This document shows positions 55,825 to 64,000 of a stretch of 64,000 nt of DNA, in pieces. Every line of letters starts with the position of its first letter. The first letter of the stretch is position 1. Position numbers and translations under genes: made by a program. The notes below the pieces were generated by a model. That model worked only from the letters and a program-made list of their open reading frames with translations. It made no database searches and had not been told where the DNA came from. The stretch comes from Yonghaparkia sp. Root332 (GTDB taxonomy: Bacteria; Actinomycetota; Actinomycetes; Actinomycetales; Microbacteriaceae): positions 186,001 to 250,000 of the forward strand of contig NZ_LMCX01000001.1 of assembly GCF_001425665.1 (NCBI RefSeq), given 5' to 3'.

Positions 55825-56792
55825 TTGATCGCCATGGGGTTCACGGGCGAGCCGACCGCGCGCGTGAAGGTCATGGGCGGCGCGCAGAAGAAGAAGTCGT
55901 ACTGGCCGTCCTCGGCGCAGTCGTCGGCGAGCGCCTCGAAGTCGAAGATCTCGCCGATCCACAGGCCCATCCCGACGATGAACACGCAGTGCAGCGGCTG
56001 GAAGACGTCGGGCGTCTGGTTCGGCAGCACCTCCATGCCCCACGTGTCGACGGCGAGACCGGCGATGTCGCGGCCGTGGATGAACGGGATCGACTCGAGC
56101 CCCATCCCCGGCGCGGGTCCGCCCGCGTAGTCGCCCCACTTGCCCTTGCGCTCGCCCGTCATGCCCGTGCGGACCATGAGGAAGTCGCCGGCGCCGACCG
56201 TGACGCCGTGCATCTTCTCGGCCGCCTCGAGGTCCTCCGCCGTGATGGCGTAGCCGGGCTCGAGCGCGTCGACGCCCTTGAGCCGCGCGATGTCGAGCAG
56301 CACACCGCGGCCGGCCATGCTGGCGGCGGCGACGCCGACGGCGCCGACCTTGGCGCCCTTGCTCGTGACCTGCTCGGGGCCGAACCCGTTGTACATGTGG
56401 CCGTCGAAGAAGATGTGCGCGAGGGCGTCCCACTGGGTCGACGACTGCAGCGCCATGATGATGATGTCGTCGGTGCCGCGCAGGTGGCGGTCGTTGCCCT
56501 GGTAGAACTCGTCGACGACGGTGCCCATCGAGATGTCGCCGCCGTCGCGGAACATGAGGTGGATGGGGTTGAAGCGCCCGCCGAATCCGCCGCTCACCTG
56601 GGGCCCGCTCGCGTCCATCGGCAGGGCCATCGAGATGGTCTTGCCCGAGCGGATGCAGGCCGCGGCGGCCGCGACGCGCTCGGGGGTGAGGTGGTTGAGC
56701 GTGCCCCGATCGTCGTCGTCGCCCCAGCGCCCCCAGTTGGAGTACTGCTTCACGAGCTCGCGCACGGTCTCGACATTCGGCGTCGTTGCCAT
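55821..56792 (-). CDS. Cyclase-family (kynurenine formamidase-like) hydrolase
   Basis: Protein of 323 aa of the metal-dependent cyclase family, which includes kynurenine formamidase KynB and isatin hydrolase. The family HxGTHxD-like motif reads STQWDALAHIFFDG (near residue 117), where Gln/Trp replace the first His/Gly of the classical motif. That agrees with the long cyclase subgroup rather than KynB itself. It would open an amide, lactam or lactone ring. ATG at 56792. Confidence 0.85.
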   Translation of the reverse strand: MATTPNVETVRELVKQYSNWGRWGDDDDRGTLNHLTPERVAAAAACIRSGKTISMALPMDASGPQVSGGFGGRFNPIHLMFRDGGDISMGTVVDEFYQGNDRHLRGTDDIIIMALQSSTQWDALAHIFFDGHMYNGFGPEQVTSKGAKVGAVGVAAASMAGRGVLLDIARLKGVDALEPGYAITAEDLEAAEKMHGVTVGAGDFLMVRTGMTGERKGKWGDYAGGPAPGMGLESIPFIHGRDIAGLAVDTWGMEVLPNQTPDVFQPLHCVFIVGMGLWIGEIFDFEALADDCAEDGQYDFFFCAPPMTFTRAVGSPVNPMAIK

Positions 56793-56872
56793 CGTGTCCT
56801 TCTCTCTATCCGGTGATCGGTGGTGCAGTCGGCGATTCGGGCCCTCAGGGGTAGCGGGGCGGATGCTCGGCG

Positions 56873-58465
56873 CTAGCCGCGCGCGCCCGCCTTGGTCGAT
56901 CGCGCGCCGGCGTCGTAGCGGGAGCCGGCGCCGTAGTCGCCCGAGCGCAGGCGGTGCTTCTCGATCTTGGCCGTCGGGGTCTTCGGCAGGGCCTCGACGA
57001 GCTCGACGTAGCGGGGCACCTTGAAGGCGGCGAGCTGCTCGTCGCACCACGCGACGATCGCGGCCGGGTCGACGGTGCGGCCGTCGCGGGCGACGACGAA
57101 GACGCAGAGCTCCTCGTCGGTGAGCTCGCTCGGCACACCGATGACGGCGGACTCCTGCACGTCGGGGTGGGTGTTGACGATCATCTCGACCTCGAGGGAG
57201 GAGACGTTCTCGCCGCGGCGGCGCACGATGTCCTTCTTGCGGTCGACGAAGTAGAAGTAGCCGTCCTCCGCCTGCCACGCGCTGTCGCCCGTGTAGAGCC
57301 AGCCGTCGCGGAGCGCCTCGGCGGTCTTCTCGGGCTCGCGGAAGTAGCCGAGCATCATGGCCGGGTTGCGCAGCACGAGCTCGCCGATCTCGCCGCGGGG
57401 CAGCTCCTGCCCGTCGAGCCCGACGATTCGGGCCTCGGTCGCGGGGACGGACGGGTCGGGGTGCGAGCGCGGCACGCCCATCGAGTCCGGGTGGCGGGGC
57501 TCGTCGATCGGCTCGAGCAGGCCGTAGGTCGTCTCGCTCATGCCGAAGCCCGAGACGCACGCGAGCCCGAAGCGGCGCTCGACCTCGGTGCGCACGTCGT
57601 GCGGGAGCGCGGGCACTCCGTAGGCGACGCGCACGCGGTGATCGCGGTCATCCGGGCCCGGCTCCTTCTTCGACAGGATGACCGTCATCGCGCCGATGAA
57701 GTTGAACACCGTGACGTCGTGCTTGCGGACGTCCGGCCAGAAGCGGCTCGCGCTGAAGCGCGGCGCGAGCACCATGGCTCCCTCGGCGCCGATCGCGCCC
57801 ATCGTCGAGTAGGCCTGCGAGTTGATGTGGAAGAGGGGCAGGCACGCGTAGATGCGGTCGCCGCGCTCCATCCTCATCCAGTGCGGGTAGGCCTGGCCGG
57901 TGAGCACGTAGTTGCGGTGCGGCTGCATGACGCCCTTGGGCCGGCCGGTCGTGCCGGAGGTGTAGATGAGCGAGATGAGGTCGTCGCCGACGAGGTCGAC
58001 CGACGGCGCCACCGCGCGCATCTCGGCCGCGCTCGTGAGGAAGTCGTCGTAGCCCTCGGCGGCGCCGATCGTGAATGTCGAGTGCAGGCTCGGCGAGGCG
58101 TCCTCGATGCGGCGGAAGAGCTCGGCGTGCTGCGGGTCGATGAGGGCGAACCGCGCCTCGGAGTGCTCGACCAGGTACTGCGCCTCGGCGAACTTGAAGC
58201 CCGTGTTGATGGCCACGAGCACGGCGCCGATCTTCGCCAGCCCGAGCCAGGCGTGGAGGAAGGCGGGCGAGTTGTCGGCCATGAAGGCGACCCGGTCGCC
58301 CTTGCGCACCCCGACGTTGTGCCAGAACGCGGCGGCGCGGTCGACGTGCGCGTTGAACTGCTCGTAGGTCTCGACCTCGTCCTCCCAGAACAGGTAGGGC
58401 GCGTCGGCGTTGCGCTCGACGGCGCTCTCGAGGAACGAGCGGACGGTGAGGCGGCTGAGATCCAT
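56873..58465 (-). CDS. AMP-forming acyl-CoA ligase
   Basis: ANL-superfamily enzyme of 530 aa that activates a carboxylic acid to its CoA thioester. The AMP-binding P-loop YTSGTTGRPKG is near residues 168-178; GFGMSETTYG (A5), YTGDSAWQAEDGYFYFVDRKKD (A7/A8, in part) and the catalytic Lys in PKTPTAKIEKHRLR are all present. The protein resembles CaiC-type ligases. It probably begins the CoA-bound part of the pathway. The C-terminal tail of about 20 residues is Gly/Ala/Arg-rich. Confidence 0.93.
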   Translation of the reverse strand: MDLSRLTVRSFLESAVERNADAPYLFWEDEVETYEQFNAHVDRAAAFWHNVGVRKGDRVAFMADNSPAFLHAWLGLAKIGAVLVAINTGFKFAEAQYLVEHSEARFALIDPQHAELFRRIEDASPSLHSTFTIGAAEGYDDFLTSAAEMRAVAPSVDLVGDDLISLIYTSGTTGRPKGVMQPHRNYVLTGQAYPHWMRMERGDRIYACLPLFHINSQAYSTMGAIGAEGAMVLAPRFSASRFWPDVRKHDVTVFNFIGAMTVILSKKEPGPDDRDHRVRVAYGVPALPHDVRTEVERRFGLACVSGFGMSETTYGLLEPIDEPRHPDSMGVPRSHPDPSVPATEARIVGLDGQELPRGEIGELVLRNPAMMLGYFREPEKTAEALRDGWLYTGDSAWQAEDGYFYFVDRKKDIVRRRGENVSSLEVEMIVNTHPDVQESAVIGVPSELTDEELCVFVVARDGRTVDPAAIVAWCDEQLAAFKVPRYVELVEALPKTPTAKIEKHRLRSGDYGAGSRYDAGARSTKAGARG

Positions 58466-58522
58466 GCGAGTCTTCCTGGTCTGCGTCGGTGCTGGGGCGT
58501 CGGGGGCGGGCCGGCGGCGGGG

Positions 58523-60214
58523 TCAGGCCCCGGCGCGCTGCGCCGAGCCCTTCGGCGCGACGGCCTCGATGTCGGAGACCACGTCGATGAGGACGGGGCC
58601 GTCGATCTCGGTGGCGCGCGCGAGCGCGGGCTCGAGATCCTGCGGGCGGGTGACGCGGATCCCCGTGACGCCGAGCGACTCGGCGACGCGAGCCAGGTCG
58701 ATGTCCTGGAAGTGCCAGAGCTCGTGGTGGCGGCCGTTCAGGCTGCCGCCGTAGGCGACGGTGTACGGGTTGATCTCCTGATTGAGCGAGCGGTTGTCGT
58801 TGACGACGACCGTGAGCGGCACGTTCCAGCGCGCCGCGGTCTCGAGCTCGGAGAGGTGGTAGAACAGCCCGCCATCGCCGGTGAAGACGACGACCTGCAG
58901 GTCGGGGCGCGCGATCTGGGCGCCGATGCCGGCGGGCAGGCCCCAGCCGAGCGATCCGGCCGCGCGCAGGAAGCCCTGGTTCGGCTTCGCGAGGTCGAGG
59001 TGCGCGGCCGTCCACATGCCGGCGTGGCCGGTGTCGCTCACGACGAGCGCGTTGTCGGGCAGCAGGTGGCCGAGGTCGCGCGCGAGGCGCTCGGGGCGCA
59101 TGGGCGCGGCGTCCGAATCCTCGAGCTCGGCGACGCTCGCGCGCCAGCGCGCGCCGAGCTCGGCGGCGCGGTCGCGCCACGAGGCGAGGCGGGCGGCGTC
59201 GACGTCGCCGAGCGCCTCGAGCAGGGCGAGCACGCCGAGCCTGGCGTCGGCGACGACGGGCGTCGTGCGCGGGTAGTGGCGCCCGAGCTCCTTCGGCTCG
59301 ATGTCGATGTGCACGACGGCCGTGCTCGGCGCTGGCACCTGCCAGGTGAGCGTCACCTGGCTGCCGGTCTGACTGCCGATGTAGACGACGAGGTCGGCCT
59401 CGAGGATGATCTGGTTCGCGCTCGCGCGGGCGTACAGGCCCGGGATCCCGATCGCGAGCGGGTGGTCGGCCGGGACGGTGTCCTTGCCGTTGAGCGAGGT
59501 CGCGAGAGGGGCGCCGAGGCGCTCGGCGAGCGCGACGACCTCGGGGCCGGCCCCGGACATCCGCACGCCGCCCCCGGAGAGGATGACCGGTCTCTCGGCG
59601 GCGCGGATGGCGGCCGCGGCCGCCTGGATCGCGCCGGGCTCGGGGGCGATGCGGAAGGCGGGGGTGCGGCGAGCGCCGGGCGTCGGCAGCTCGACGTCGA
59701 AGGACTGGTTCTCGATCGTGTCGCCCGTGTGGCCGGCGAGCTCGAGGTGTACGGGGCCGGGCTTGCCGGTCGTCGCGTCGCGGAGGGCCTGGTCGAGCTG
59801 GTCGGGCAGGCGGCTCACGTCCAAGACCTGGCGGCTCGAGCGCGTGACGGGCTTGAAGAGCGGGAAGTCCTCGATCTCCTGGTAGTAGTTGCGGCCGCGG
59901 CTCCACTCGTAGGGCCCGCCGGTGAGCGCGAGCACGGGCGAGCTGCCGAGGTAGGCGTCGCGGAGCCCGGCGGCGAGGTTCGCGGCGCCGATGTTCTGCG
60001 CCATGCAGACGCCGGGCTTGCCGGTCGCGCGCGCGTAGCCGTCGGCCATGTAGGCGGCGGCCTTCTCGCCGTGGGTGACGATGCGCTTGATGGAGGTCTC
60101 TCGCTCCATCGTCACGAGGGTGGCGCTGAGGGACGTGGGCACGAGGAACACGGCCTCGACCTCCCACGCGTCGAGAGAGCGCGAGAGGTACTCGGCGCCG
60201 GTCATGCGCGTCAT
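58523..60214 (-). CDS. Thiamine-diphosphate enzyme of the acetolactate-synthase family
   Basis: ThDP-dependent lyase/ligase of 563 aa with the three domains of the POX/ALS family. The catalytic Glu that activates ThDP is present (THGEKAAAYMADGYARATG, near residue 50). The ThDP-Mg motif GDGG...NDN is intact near residues 450-480. It might be an acetolactate synthase-like, 2-hydroxyacyl-CoA lyase, oxalyl-CoA decarboxylase or benzoylformate decarboxylase-type enzyme; the CoA-enzymes nearby favour chemistry on a 2-oxo acid or acyl-CoA. First gene of the minus-strand array, divergent from IclR. Confidence 0.92.
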   Translation of the reverse strand: MTRMTGAEYLSRSLDAWEVEAVFLVPTSLSATLVTMERETSIKRIVTHGEKAAAYMADGYARATGKPGVCMAQNIGAANLAAGLRDAYLGSSPVLALTGGPYEWSRGRNYYQEIEDFPLFKPVTRSSRQVLDVSRLPDQLDQALRDATTGKPGPVHLELAGHTGDTIENQSFDVELPTPGARRTPAFRIAPEPGAIQAAAAAIRAAERPVILSGGGVRMSGAGPEVVALAERLGAPLATSLNGKDTVPADHPLAIGIPGLYARASANQIILEADLVVYIGSQTGSQVTLTWQVPAPSTAVVHIDIEPKELGRHYPRTTPVVADARLGVLALLEALGDVDAARLASWRDRAAELGARWRASVAELEDSDAAPMRPERLARDLGHLLPDNALVVSDTGHAGMWTAAHLDLAKPNQGFLRAAGSLGWGLPAGIGAQIARPDLQVVVFTGDGGLFYHLSELETAARWNVPLTVVVNDNRSLNQEINPYTVAYGGSLNGRHHELWHFQDIDLARVAESLGVTGIRVTRPQDLEPALARATEIDGPVLIDVVSDIEAVAPKGSAQRAGA

Positions 60215-60285
60215 GATGACTCCTTCGTCGTCACGACCTCGGAGCCCGGCGCGCTCGCGCGGCCCGATCCCCAGCTGGCCTACTT

Positions 60286-60318
60286 GTCTTGTATGTCAAG
60301 ACGATGTCTTGTTATGTT
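60286..60318. promoter_or_regulatory. IclR operator and divergent promoters
   Basis: GTCTTG (60286), CAAGAC (60297) and GTCTTG (60306) form alternating half-sites; the core CAAGAC-GAT-GTCTTG (60297-60311) is a perfect palindrome. On the minus strand TTGACA (60294-60299) is a -35 box for the ThDP-enzyme operon. On the plus strand TTGTAT (60290) and TATGTT (60313), spaced 17 bp, could be the iclR promoter, so bound regulator would cover both. Confidence 0.75.
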
Positions 60319-60369
60319 CGCGCGACTCGGGGGTCATGTCAAGTCGCGCCGGGGCGGCGCGCCGTTACG

Positions 60370-61155
60370 ATGGCCCCCATGGAGTCCGGCGCCACCGCAT
60401 CGCAGAAATCCGGGATGCTCGACCGGGCCGTCACGCTCCTCGAGCTCATCGCCACCCACGCCGACGGGATCGGGGTGCGCGAGGCCGCCCGCCAGACCGG
60501 CATCGACCGCAGCGCGGTCAGCCGGATCCTCACCCGATTCGAGGAGCTCGGCTACGCGCAGCAGGAGCGCGAGCGCGGCATGTACGCCGCCGGCCCCCGA
60601 CTGTTCTCGATCGTCGCCGCCCTCGCCGAGCGCGACTCCCTCGCCAAGGCCGCCGAGCCGCTGCTGAAGAAGCTCGTCGCCCGCTTCAACGAGACCTGCT
60701 ACGCCGTCGCGCGCGTCGACGACACTCTCGTCTACCGCGCGAAGGTCGACTGCGACAACACCATCCGCTACGTCATCGAGCTCGGCAAGGCGTTCCCGCT
60801 CGTGAGCGGTGCTTCGGGCATGGCGATCCTCACCGGGATGACGCCGGAGGAGCGCGAGGCGATCATGCGCCGCCCGCTCGTCGCGCACACCGAGAACAGC
60901 CTCACCGACCCGGAGGAGCTGCGAGCGCAGGTCGAGCACGATCTCGAGGTCGGCTACTCGTACAGCCCGGGCCGCTGGGTGCCGAACGGCGGCGGTGTCG
61001 CCGCCCCCTTCTTCGACGCCTCCGGCCGCTGCGCCGGCGCGATCACGCTCTCGAGCCCCATGGACCGCATGCGCCGCCTCGACATCGCCGAGGTCGGCGC
61101 CGCAGTGCGCGAGGCCGCGCGACTCATGAGCGAGCGGCTCGGCCTCCTGGGCTGA
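60370..61155 (+). CDS. IclR-family transcriptional regulator
   Basis: Regulator of 261 aa. The winged helix is at residues 25-75 (VREAARQTGIDRSAVSRILTR) and the C-terminal effector domain has the small-molecule pocket segments of IclR (CYAVARVDDTLVYRAKV; VSGASGMAIL; GVAAPFFDASGRCAGAITL). Start ATG 60370 or 60379; no ribosome binding site is visible. IclR proteins usually control aromatic-acid or glyoxylate-type catabolism and sense a pathway compound. It is divergent from the long enzyme array. Confidence 0.93.
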   Translation: MAPMESGATASQKSGMLDRAVTLLELIATHADGIGVREAARQTGIDRSAVSRILTRFEELGYAQQERERGMYAAGPRLFSIVAALAERDSLAKAAEPLLKKLVARFNETCYAVARVDDTLVYRAKVDCDNTIRYVIELGKAFPLVSGASGMAILTGMTPEEREAIMRRPLVAHTENSLTDPEELRAQVEHDLEVGYSYSPGRWVPNGGGVAAPFFDASGRCAGAITLSSPMDRMRRLDIAEVGAAVREAARLMSERLGLLG

Positions 61156-61174
61156 GCCGCCGCACCGAGACGGA

Positions 61175-61984
61175 TCACCCCGCGCGCTCGACCTCGTCCG
61201 CGCGGGCGAACCGATCGGCGAGGTCAGCGCGCGTCACGATCTCGTGGCCGAGGCCGCGGGCGTGCCCGATGATGCGCGCGAGCGCGAGCAGCCCCGCGGG
61301 GCGGCACCCGACATGGGCGTGGAGCGTGACGTCGACGTGGCCCCGGCCGCCGGAGGCGTCGAGCGCCTCGGCCGCGAAGGCGTAGGCGTCGACGAGCGCA
61401 CGGGTCGGCTGGCCGTAGCGGACGGTCATGGGCAGATCGTTGATCTCCATGCCGAAGGGCAGCGCGACGATCGGGCCCGACTCGGTGAGGCGCCAGTACG
61501 GCGTCTCGGCGTCGAACACGTCGCCGTGCCACGTGTAGCCGGCTGCGGCGAGCAGGCGCGAGGTCGCGGCGCTCGGTGTGCAGCGCGGGCTGATCCAGCC
61601 GACCGGGCGCGCGCCCGCGATCTGCTCGATCGCCGTCGTGCAGCGCGCGATCTCCTCGGCCTCCGCCGCGGGGTCGATGAGCGCGGGGATGCGGTTCTGC
61701 GCCCAGTTGTGCCCGGCGAGCTCGTGGCCCGCGCGCGTGATCGCGCGCAGTGCATCCGGCGCCGTCTCGGTCAGGATGCCGCTCGCATAGAAGGTCGCCA
61801 GGACGCCCTCGCGCGCGAGCAGCTCGAGCGCCGACCAGACGCCCGTCCGCCAGCCGTAGTCGGCCCACGAGATCGCCTGGTGGTCGACCGCGCCGCCGGG
61901 CAGCGGGTTGCCCATGGGTCCCAGGCCCGGGGCGACGCCCGGATCCCACTGCTCGAACATGATGTTGACGACGAGAGCGCTCAT
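61175..61984 (-). CDS. Polysaccharide-deacetylase-family (PuuE-like) hydrolase
   Basis: NodB-fold protein of 269 aa. SWADYGWRTGVWSALELLAR near residue 39 and ITRAGHELAGHNWAQNRIP near residue 82 match the PuuE-type (metal-independent allantoinase-like) subgroup rather than peptidoglycan deacetylases, and no signal peptide is present. It should act on a small cytoplasmic amide or similar bond. The ATG overlaps the stop of the amidohydrolase gene by 4 bp, in an operon with the CoA-transferase. Confidence 0.88.
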   Translation of the reverse strand: MSALVVNIMFEQWDPGVAPGLGPMGNPLPGGAVDHQAISWADYGWRTGVWSALELLAREGVLATFYASGILTETAPDALRAITRAGHELAGHNWAQNRIPALIDPAAEAEEIARCTTAIEQIAGARPVGWISPRCTPSAATSRLLAAAGYTWHGDVFDAETPYWRLTESGPIVALPFGMEINDLPMTVRYGQPTRALVDAYAFAAEALDASGGRGHVDVTLHAHVGCRPAGLLALARIIGHARGLGHEIVTRADLADRFARADEVERAG

Positions 61985-63036
61985 GCGGGCTCCTTCTGGG
62001 TCGCGGGCGGGGACGCGGCAGACGTCGGGGCGGACGGCGGGGCCGGGGCGAGCCGCGAGGCGAGCCGGTCGTGCAGGATGCCCCGGGCATCCGCCGCATG
62101 ATCGGCGACGAGCGCCACGGGCCGCGCGAGATCGGTCGGGTCGACGAACGGGAAGTCGCTGCCGAACACGATCGAACCCTCGGGCAGTACCTCGCGCGCG
62201 AGGCGCAGGGTCTCGGGCGAGCAGTTCGCCGAGTCGAACAGCAGCCGCTCGAGCGCGCCGCCGGAGTGGTCGGGGGTGCCGAGGTGCTCGGCCTCGAGGC
62301 GCCAGCGCCAGCGCAGCCGGTGCAGCAGGAAGGGCAGCGTGCCGCCGAGATGCGGGATCACCCACTGCAGCCCGGGGTGCCGCTCGGCGAGGCCCGAGGC
62401 GATGAGGCGCACGGCCGCGATCGTGTCCTCGAAGGGGGCGCCGATCGCCCACTCCATGCCGTGGTCGGCGAGCGCGCCGGGCGCGCAGAAGCCGTCGGGG
62501 TGCGCGAGCACGAGCGTCGACGCGCCGTCGGCGCCACCCTCGGCCATCGCGGCGTAGACGCTCTCGAATCGCGCGTCGTCGATGGGCGCGGTGTCGATGT
62601 GGGTCGGGATGCTGTACCCCGAGAACCCCGGAAGACCCCGGGCTCGCCTCGCCTCCGTCGCCGACTCGGCGATGTGCGGAAGAGGCAGCGAGGCGAGCAG
62701 ACCGAAGCGGTCGGGAGCCCGCTCGACCACGGCCGAGCATCCGTCGTTGAAGGCCGTGACGAGACGCGCCCGCATGCCGGGGTCGGGGTGCCACACGGTG
62801 AGCGAGGCGAAGCTCAGCAGCTGCTTCTCGATGCCGGCGTCGTCCAGGAGGCGGAGGCGCTCGTCGAGCGCGCCGAGGAAGGTCGGCACCGCCGTGATGA
62901 TGCGGTGCGCGAGGAAGGCGCGCGCGATGTCGCCGGCGCGGCCCTCCTGCGCGGCGACCTCGCGCACGACGGCGACGTACTCGGGCGGGTAGAAGTGGGC
63001 GTGGACGTCGATCGCCCGCGGGGAGGCGCCGCTCAC
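61981..63036 (-). CDS. ACMSD-type amidohydrolase/decarboxylase (second copy)
   Basis: Amidohydrolase-2 family enzyme of 351 aa. Metal ligands: DVHAH (His12, His14), a mid-protein His segment (VLAHPDGF, VIPHLGGTLPFLLHRL) and GSDFPFVDPTD near the C-terminus. It is related to, but clearly distinct from, the copy at 47410. The GTG at 63036 overlaps the CoA-transferase stop (GTGA); an ATG at 63051 is an alternative start. The C-terminal 25 residues are Pro/Ala-rich. Confidence 0.88.
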   Translation of the reverse strand: MSGASPRAIDVHAHFYPPEYVAVVREVAAQEGRAGDIARAFLAHRIITAVPTFLGALDERLRLLDDAGIEKQLLSFASLTVWHPDPGMRARLVTAFNDGCSAVVERAPDRFGLLASLPLPHIAESATEARRARGLPGFSGYSIPTHIDTAPIDDARFESVYAAMAEGGADGASTLVLAHPDGFCAPGALADHGMEWAIGAPFEDTIAAVRLIASGLAERHPGLQWVIPHLGGTLPFLLHRLRWRWRLEAEHLGTPDHSGGALERLLFDSANCSPETLRLAREVLPEGSIVFGSDFPFVDPTDLARPVALVADHAADARGILHDRLASRLAPAPPSAPTSAASPPATQKEPA

Positions 63037-64000
63037 GTCGTCGCCAGCCATTCCCGCACGGCGTCGTCGTGCTGCCCGAGCGTGGGCGGCGCGACGTGGG
63101 CGCGCCGCGTGCGCTCCTCCCCCTCGAGGTCGAAGAACCGTAGCGGCGGGCCGGGCAGCTCGATCGGCCCGAGCGTCGGGTGGTCGACCTCGACGACGAG
63201 GCCCTGCGCGCGCGTCTGCGGCCAGGCGTAGACCTCGTCGAGCGTGCGCACGACTCCGGCGGGGATGCCGGCGGCCTCGAGCTGCGCGAGCACCTCGGCG
63301 CTCGACCGCTCGGCGAAGGCGGCCTCGATCGTCGCGATGAGCGCGGCCCGGTTGGCGACGCGCTCGGGGTTCGTGGCGAGCCCCGGCGTCGCGGGGTCGA
63401 GGTCGATCGCCCGGCACAGCGCCTGCCACAGCGGCTCGCTGCCGACGGCGATCTGGACGGGCCCGTCGGCCGTGCGGAAGAGCCCGTAGGGCGCGATCGA
63501 CGGATGGTGGTTGCCCTGCGCGCGGCCGACCTCGCCCGCGACGGTGTAGCGCGTGCCCTGGAAGGCGTGGACTCCGACGATCGCGGCGAGCAGGCTCGTG
63601 CGCACGACCTGGCCGCGGCCGGTCTCGTCGCGCTCGCGCAGTGCGGCGAGGACGCCGTACGCCCCGTACATGCCGGCGAGCAGGTCGCCGATCGGCACGC
63701 CCACGCGCTGCGGGTCGTCGGGGCTCGGGCCGGTGAGCGACATGAGGCCCGCCTCGCCCTGGGCGATCTGGTCGTAGCCGGCGCGTCCGCCCTCGGGGCC
63801 GTCGTGGCCGAAGCCCGTGATCGAGAGCACGACGAGCCGCGCGTTGAGCGCGCTGAGCTCGTCGTCGCCGAGACCCAGGCGGGCCATGACGCCGGGGCGG
63901 AAGTTCTCGACGAGCACGTCGGCGCGGGCGATGAGCGCGCGCAGGGCATCCGCACCCTCCGCGCTCTTGAGGTCGAGAGCGATCGACTCCTTGTTGCGGT
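63033..64000 (-). CDS. Family III CoA-transferase (CaiB/BaiF), 5' part outside the window
   Basis: The frame is open to the right edge, so the first residues are missing. The visible 321 residues begin RNKESIALDLKSAEG, a family III hallmark normally near residue 60-70. The catalytic Asp is present in PIGDLLAGMYG, the equivalent of Asp169 in formyl-CoA transferase. It moves CoA between carboxylic acids, or activates a pathway acid at the expense of a CoA thioester. It is the first visible gene of an operon with the second amidohydrolase and the PuuE-like gene. Confidence 0.93.
   Translation of the reverse strand, partial: RNKESIALDLKSAEGADALRALIARADVLVENFRPGVMARLGLGDDELSALNARLVVLSITGFGHDGPEGGRAGYDQIAQGEAGLMSLTGPSPDDPQRVGVPIGDLLAGMYGAYGVLAALRERDETGRGQVVRTSLLAAIVGVHAFQGTRYTVAGEVGRAQGNHHPSIAPYGLFRTADGPVQIAVGSEPLWQALCRAIDLDPATPGLATNPERVANRAALIATIEAAFAERSSAEVLAQLEAAGIPAGVVRTLDEVYAWPQTRAQGLVVEVDHPTLGPIELPGPPLRFFDLEGEERTRRAHVAPPTLGQHDDAVREWLATT

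Noticed and set aside
56954-60667. A 1237-codon open frame on the plus strand opposite the ligase and ThDP genes
   Set aside because: Same shadow effect of very high G+C; the minus-strand genes carry complete family motifs throughout.
63033-64000. Loss of the catalytic Asp in the family III CoA-transferase
   Set aside because: A first alignment put Ala at the site (SLLAAIV), but the true Asp169 equivalent is in PIGDLLAG and is present.

Overview
The window is a chromosomal stretch of a high-GC Gram-positive actinobacterium, most likely a member of Microbacteriaceae. Codons are almost all G/C-ending, GTG starts and 4-bp start/stop overlaps are common, and several blocks show characteristic actinobacterial gene order: carD-ispDF-cysS-rlmB with a divergent LpqE-like lipoprotein, senX3-regX3 with phoU and gpmA nearby, ygfZ/nitrobindin/glnR, and ppk next to mutT1. 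There are no insertion sequences, prophage genes, rRNAs or CRISPR arrays. One tRNA (Lys-TTT) is present.

Layout. 1-9.5 kb is accessory metabolism: a ribose-type (CUT2) ABC importer, an amidohydrolase divergent from an MFS exporter, a bicupin/SDR pair and a ketopantoate-reductase-like gene; the last two units share a palindromic operator. 9.6-24.9 kb is core: rRNA methylation, isoprenoid synthesis, cysteinyl-tRNA synthetase, CarD, the SenX3-RegX3 phosphate two-component system with phoU, gpmA, FUSC, YgfZ, nitrobindin and GlnR. 25-35 kb is a phosphate/arsenate block: two thioredoxin-type arsenate reductases (one fused to an ArsR repressor), polyphosphate kinase, a MutT1-type hydrolase and pstSCAB, with 11-nt-period PHO boxes before phoU and pstS. 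35-40 kb holds RskA/SigK, a cupredoxin and a helical lipoprotein. 40-44.3 kb is a Leloir galactose unit (galM, DeoR, galT, galK), followed by malate:quinone oxidoreductase and two TauE/SafE permeases.

46.6-64 kb is the most unusual part: thirteen co-directional genes (60214 down to 46649), an IclR gene divergent from them, and three more genes convergent on IclR that run off the right end. They encode an acyl-CoA ligase, family III CoA-transferase, TPP lyase/ligase, a thiolase-fold protein without the nucleophilic Cys plus a DUF35 partner, a tartrate/isopropylmalate-type dehydrogenase, a cyclase-family hydrolase, an MBL hydrolase, two ACMSD-type amidohydrolases, a PuuE-like deacetylase and an SsuABC/NMT1-type importer. 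The same palindrome (CAAGAC-N3-GTCTTR), with an embedded TTGACA -35 box in the same position, lies before both the enzyme block and the transporter block. I infer one IclR-controlled catabolon for an imported organic acid whose identity I cannot tell from sequence.
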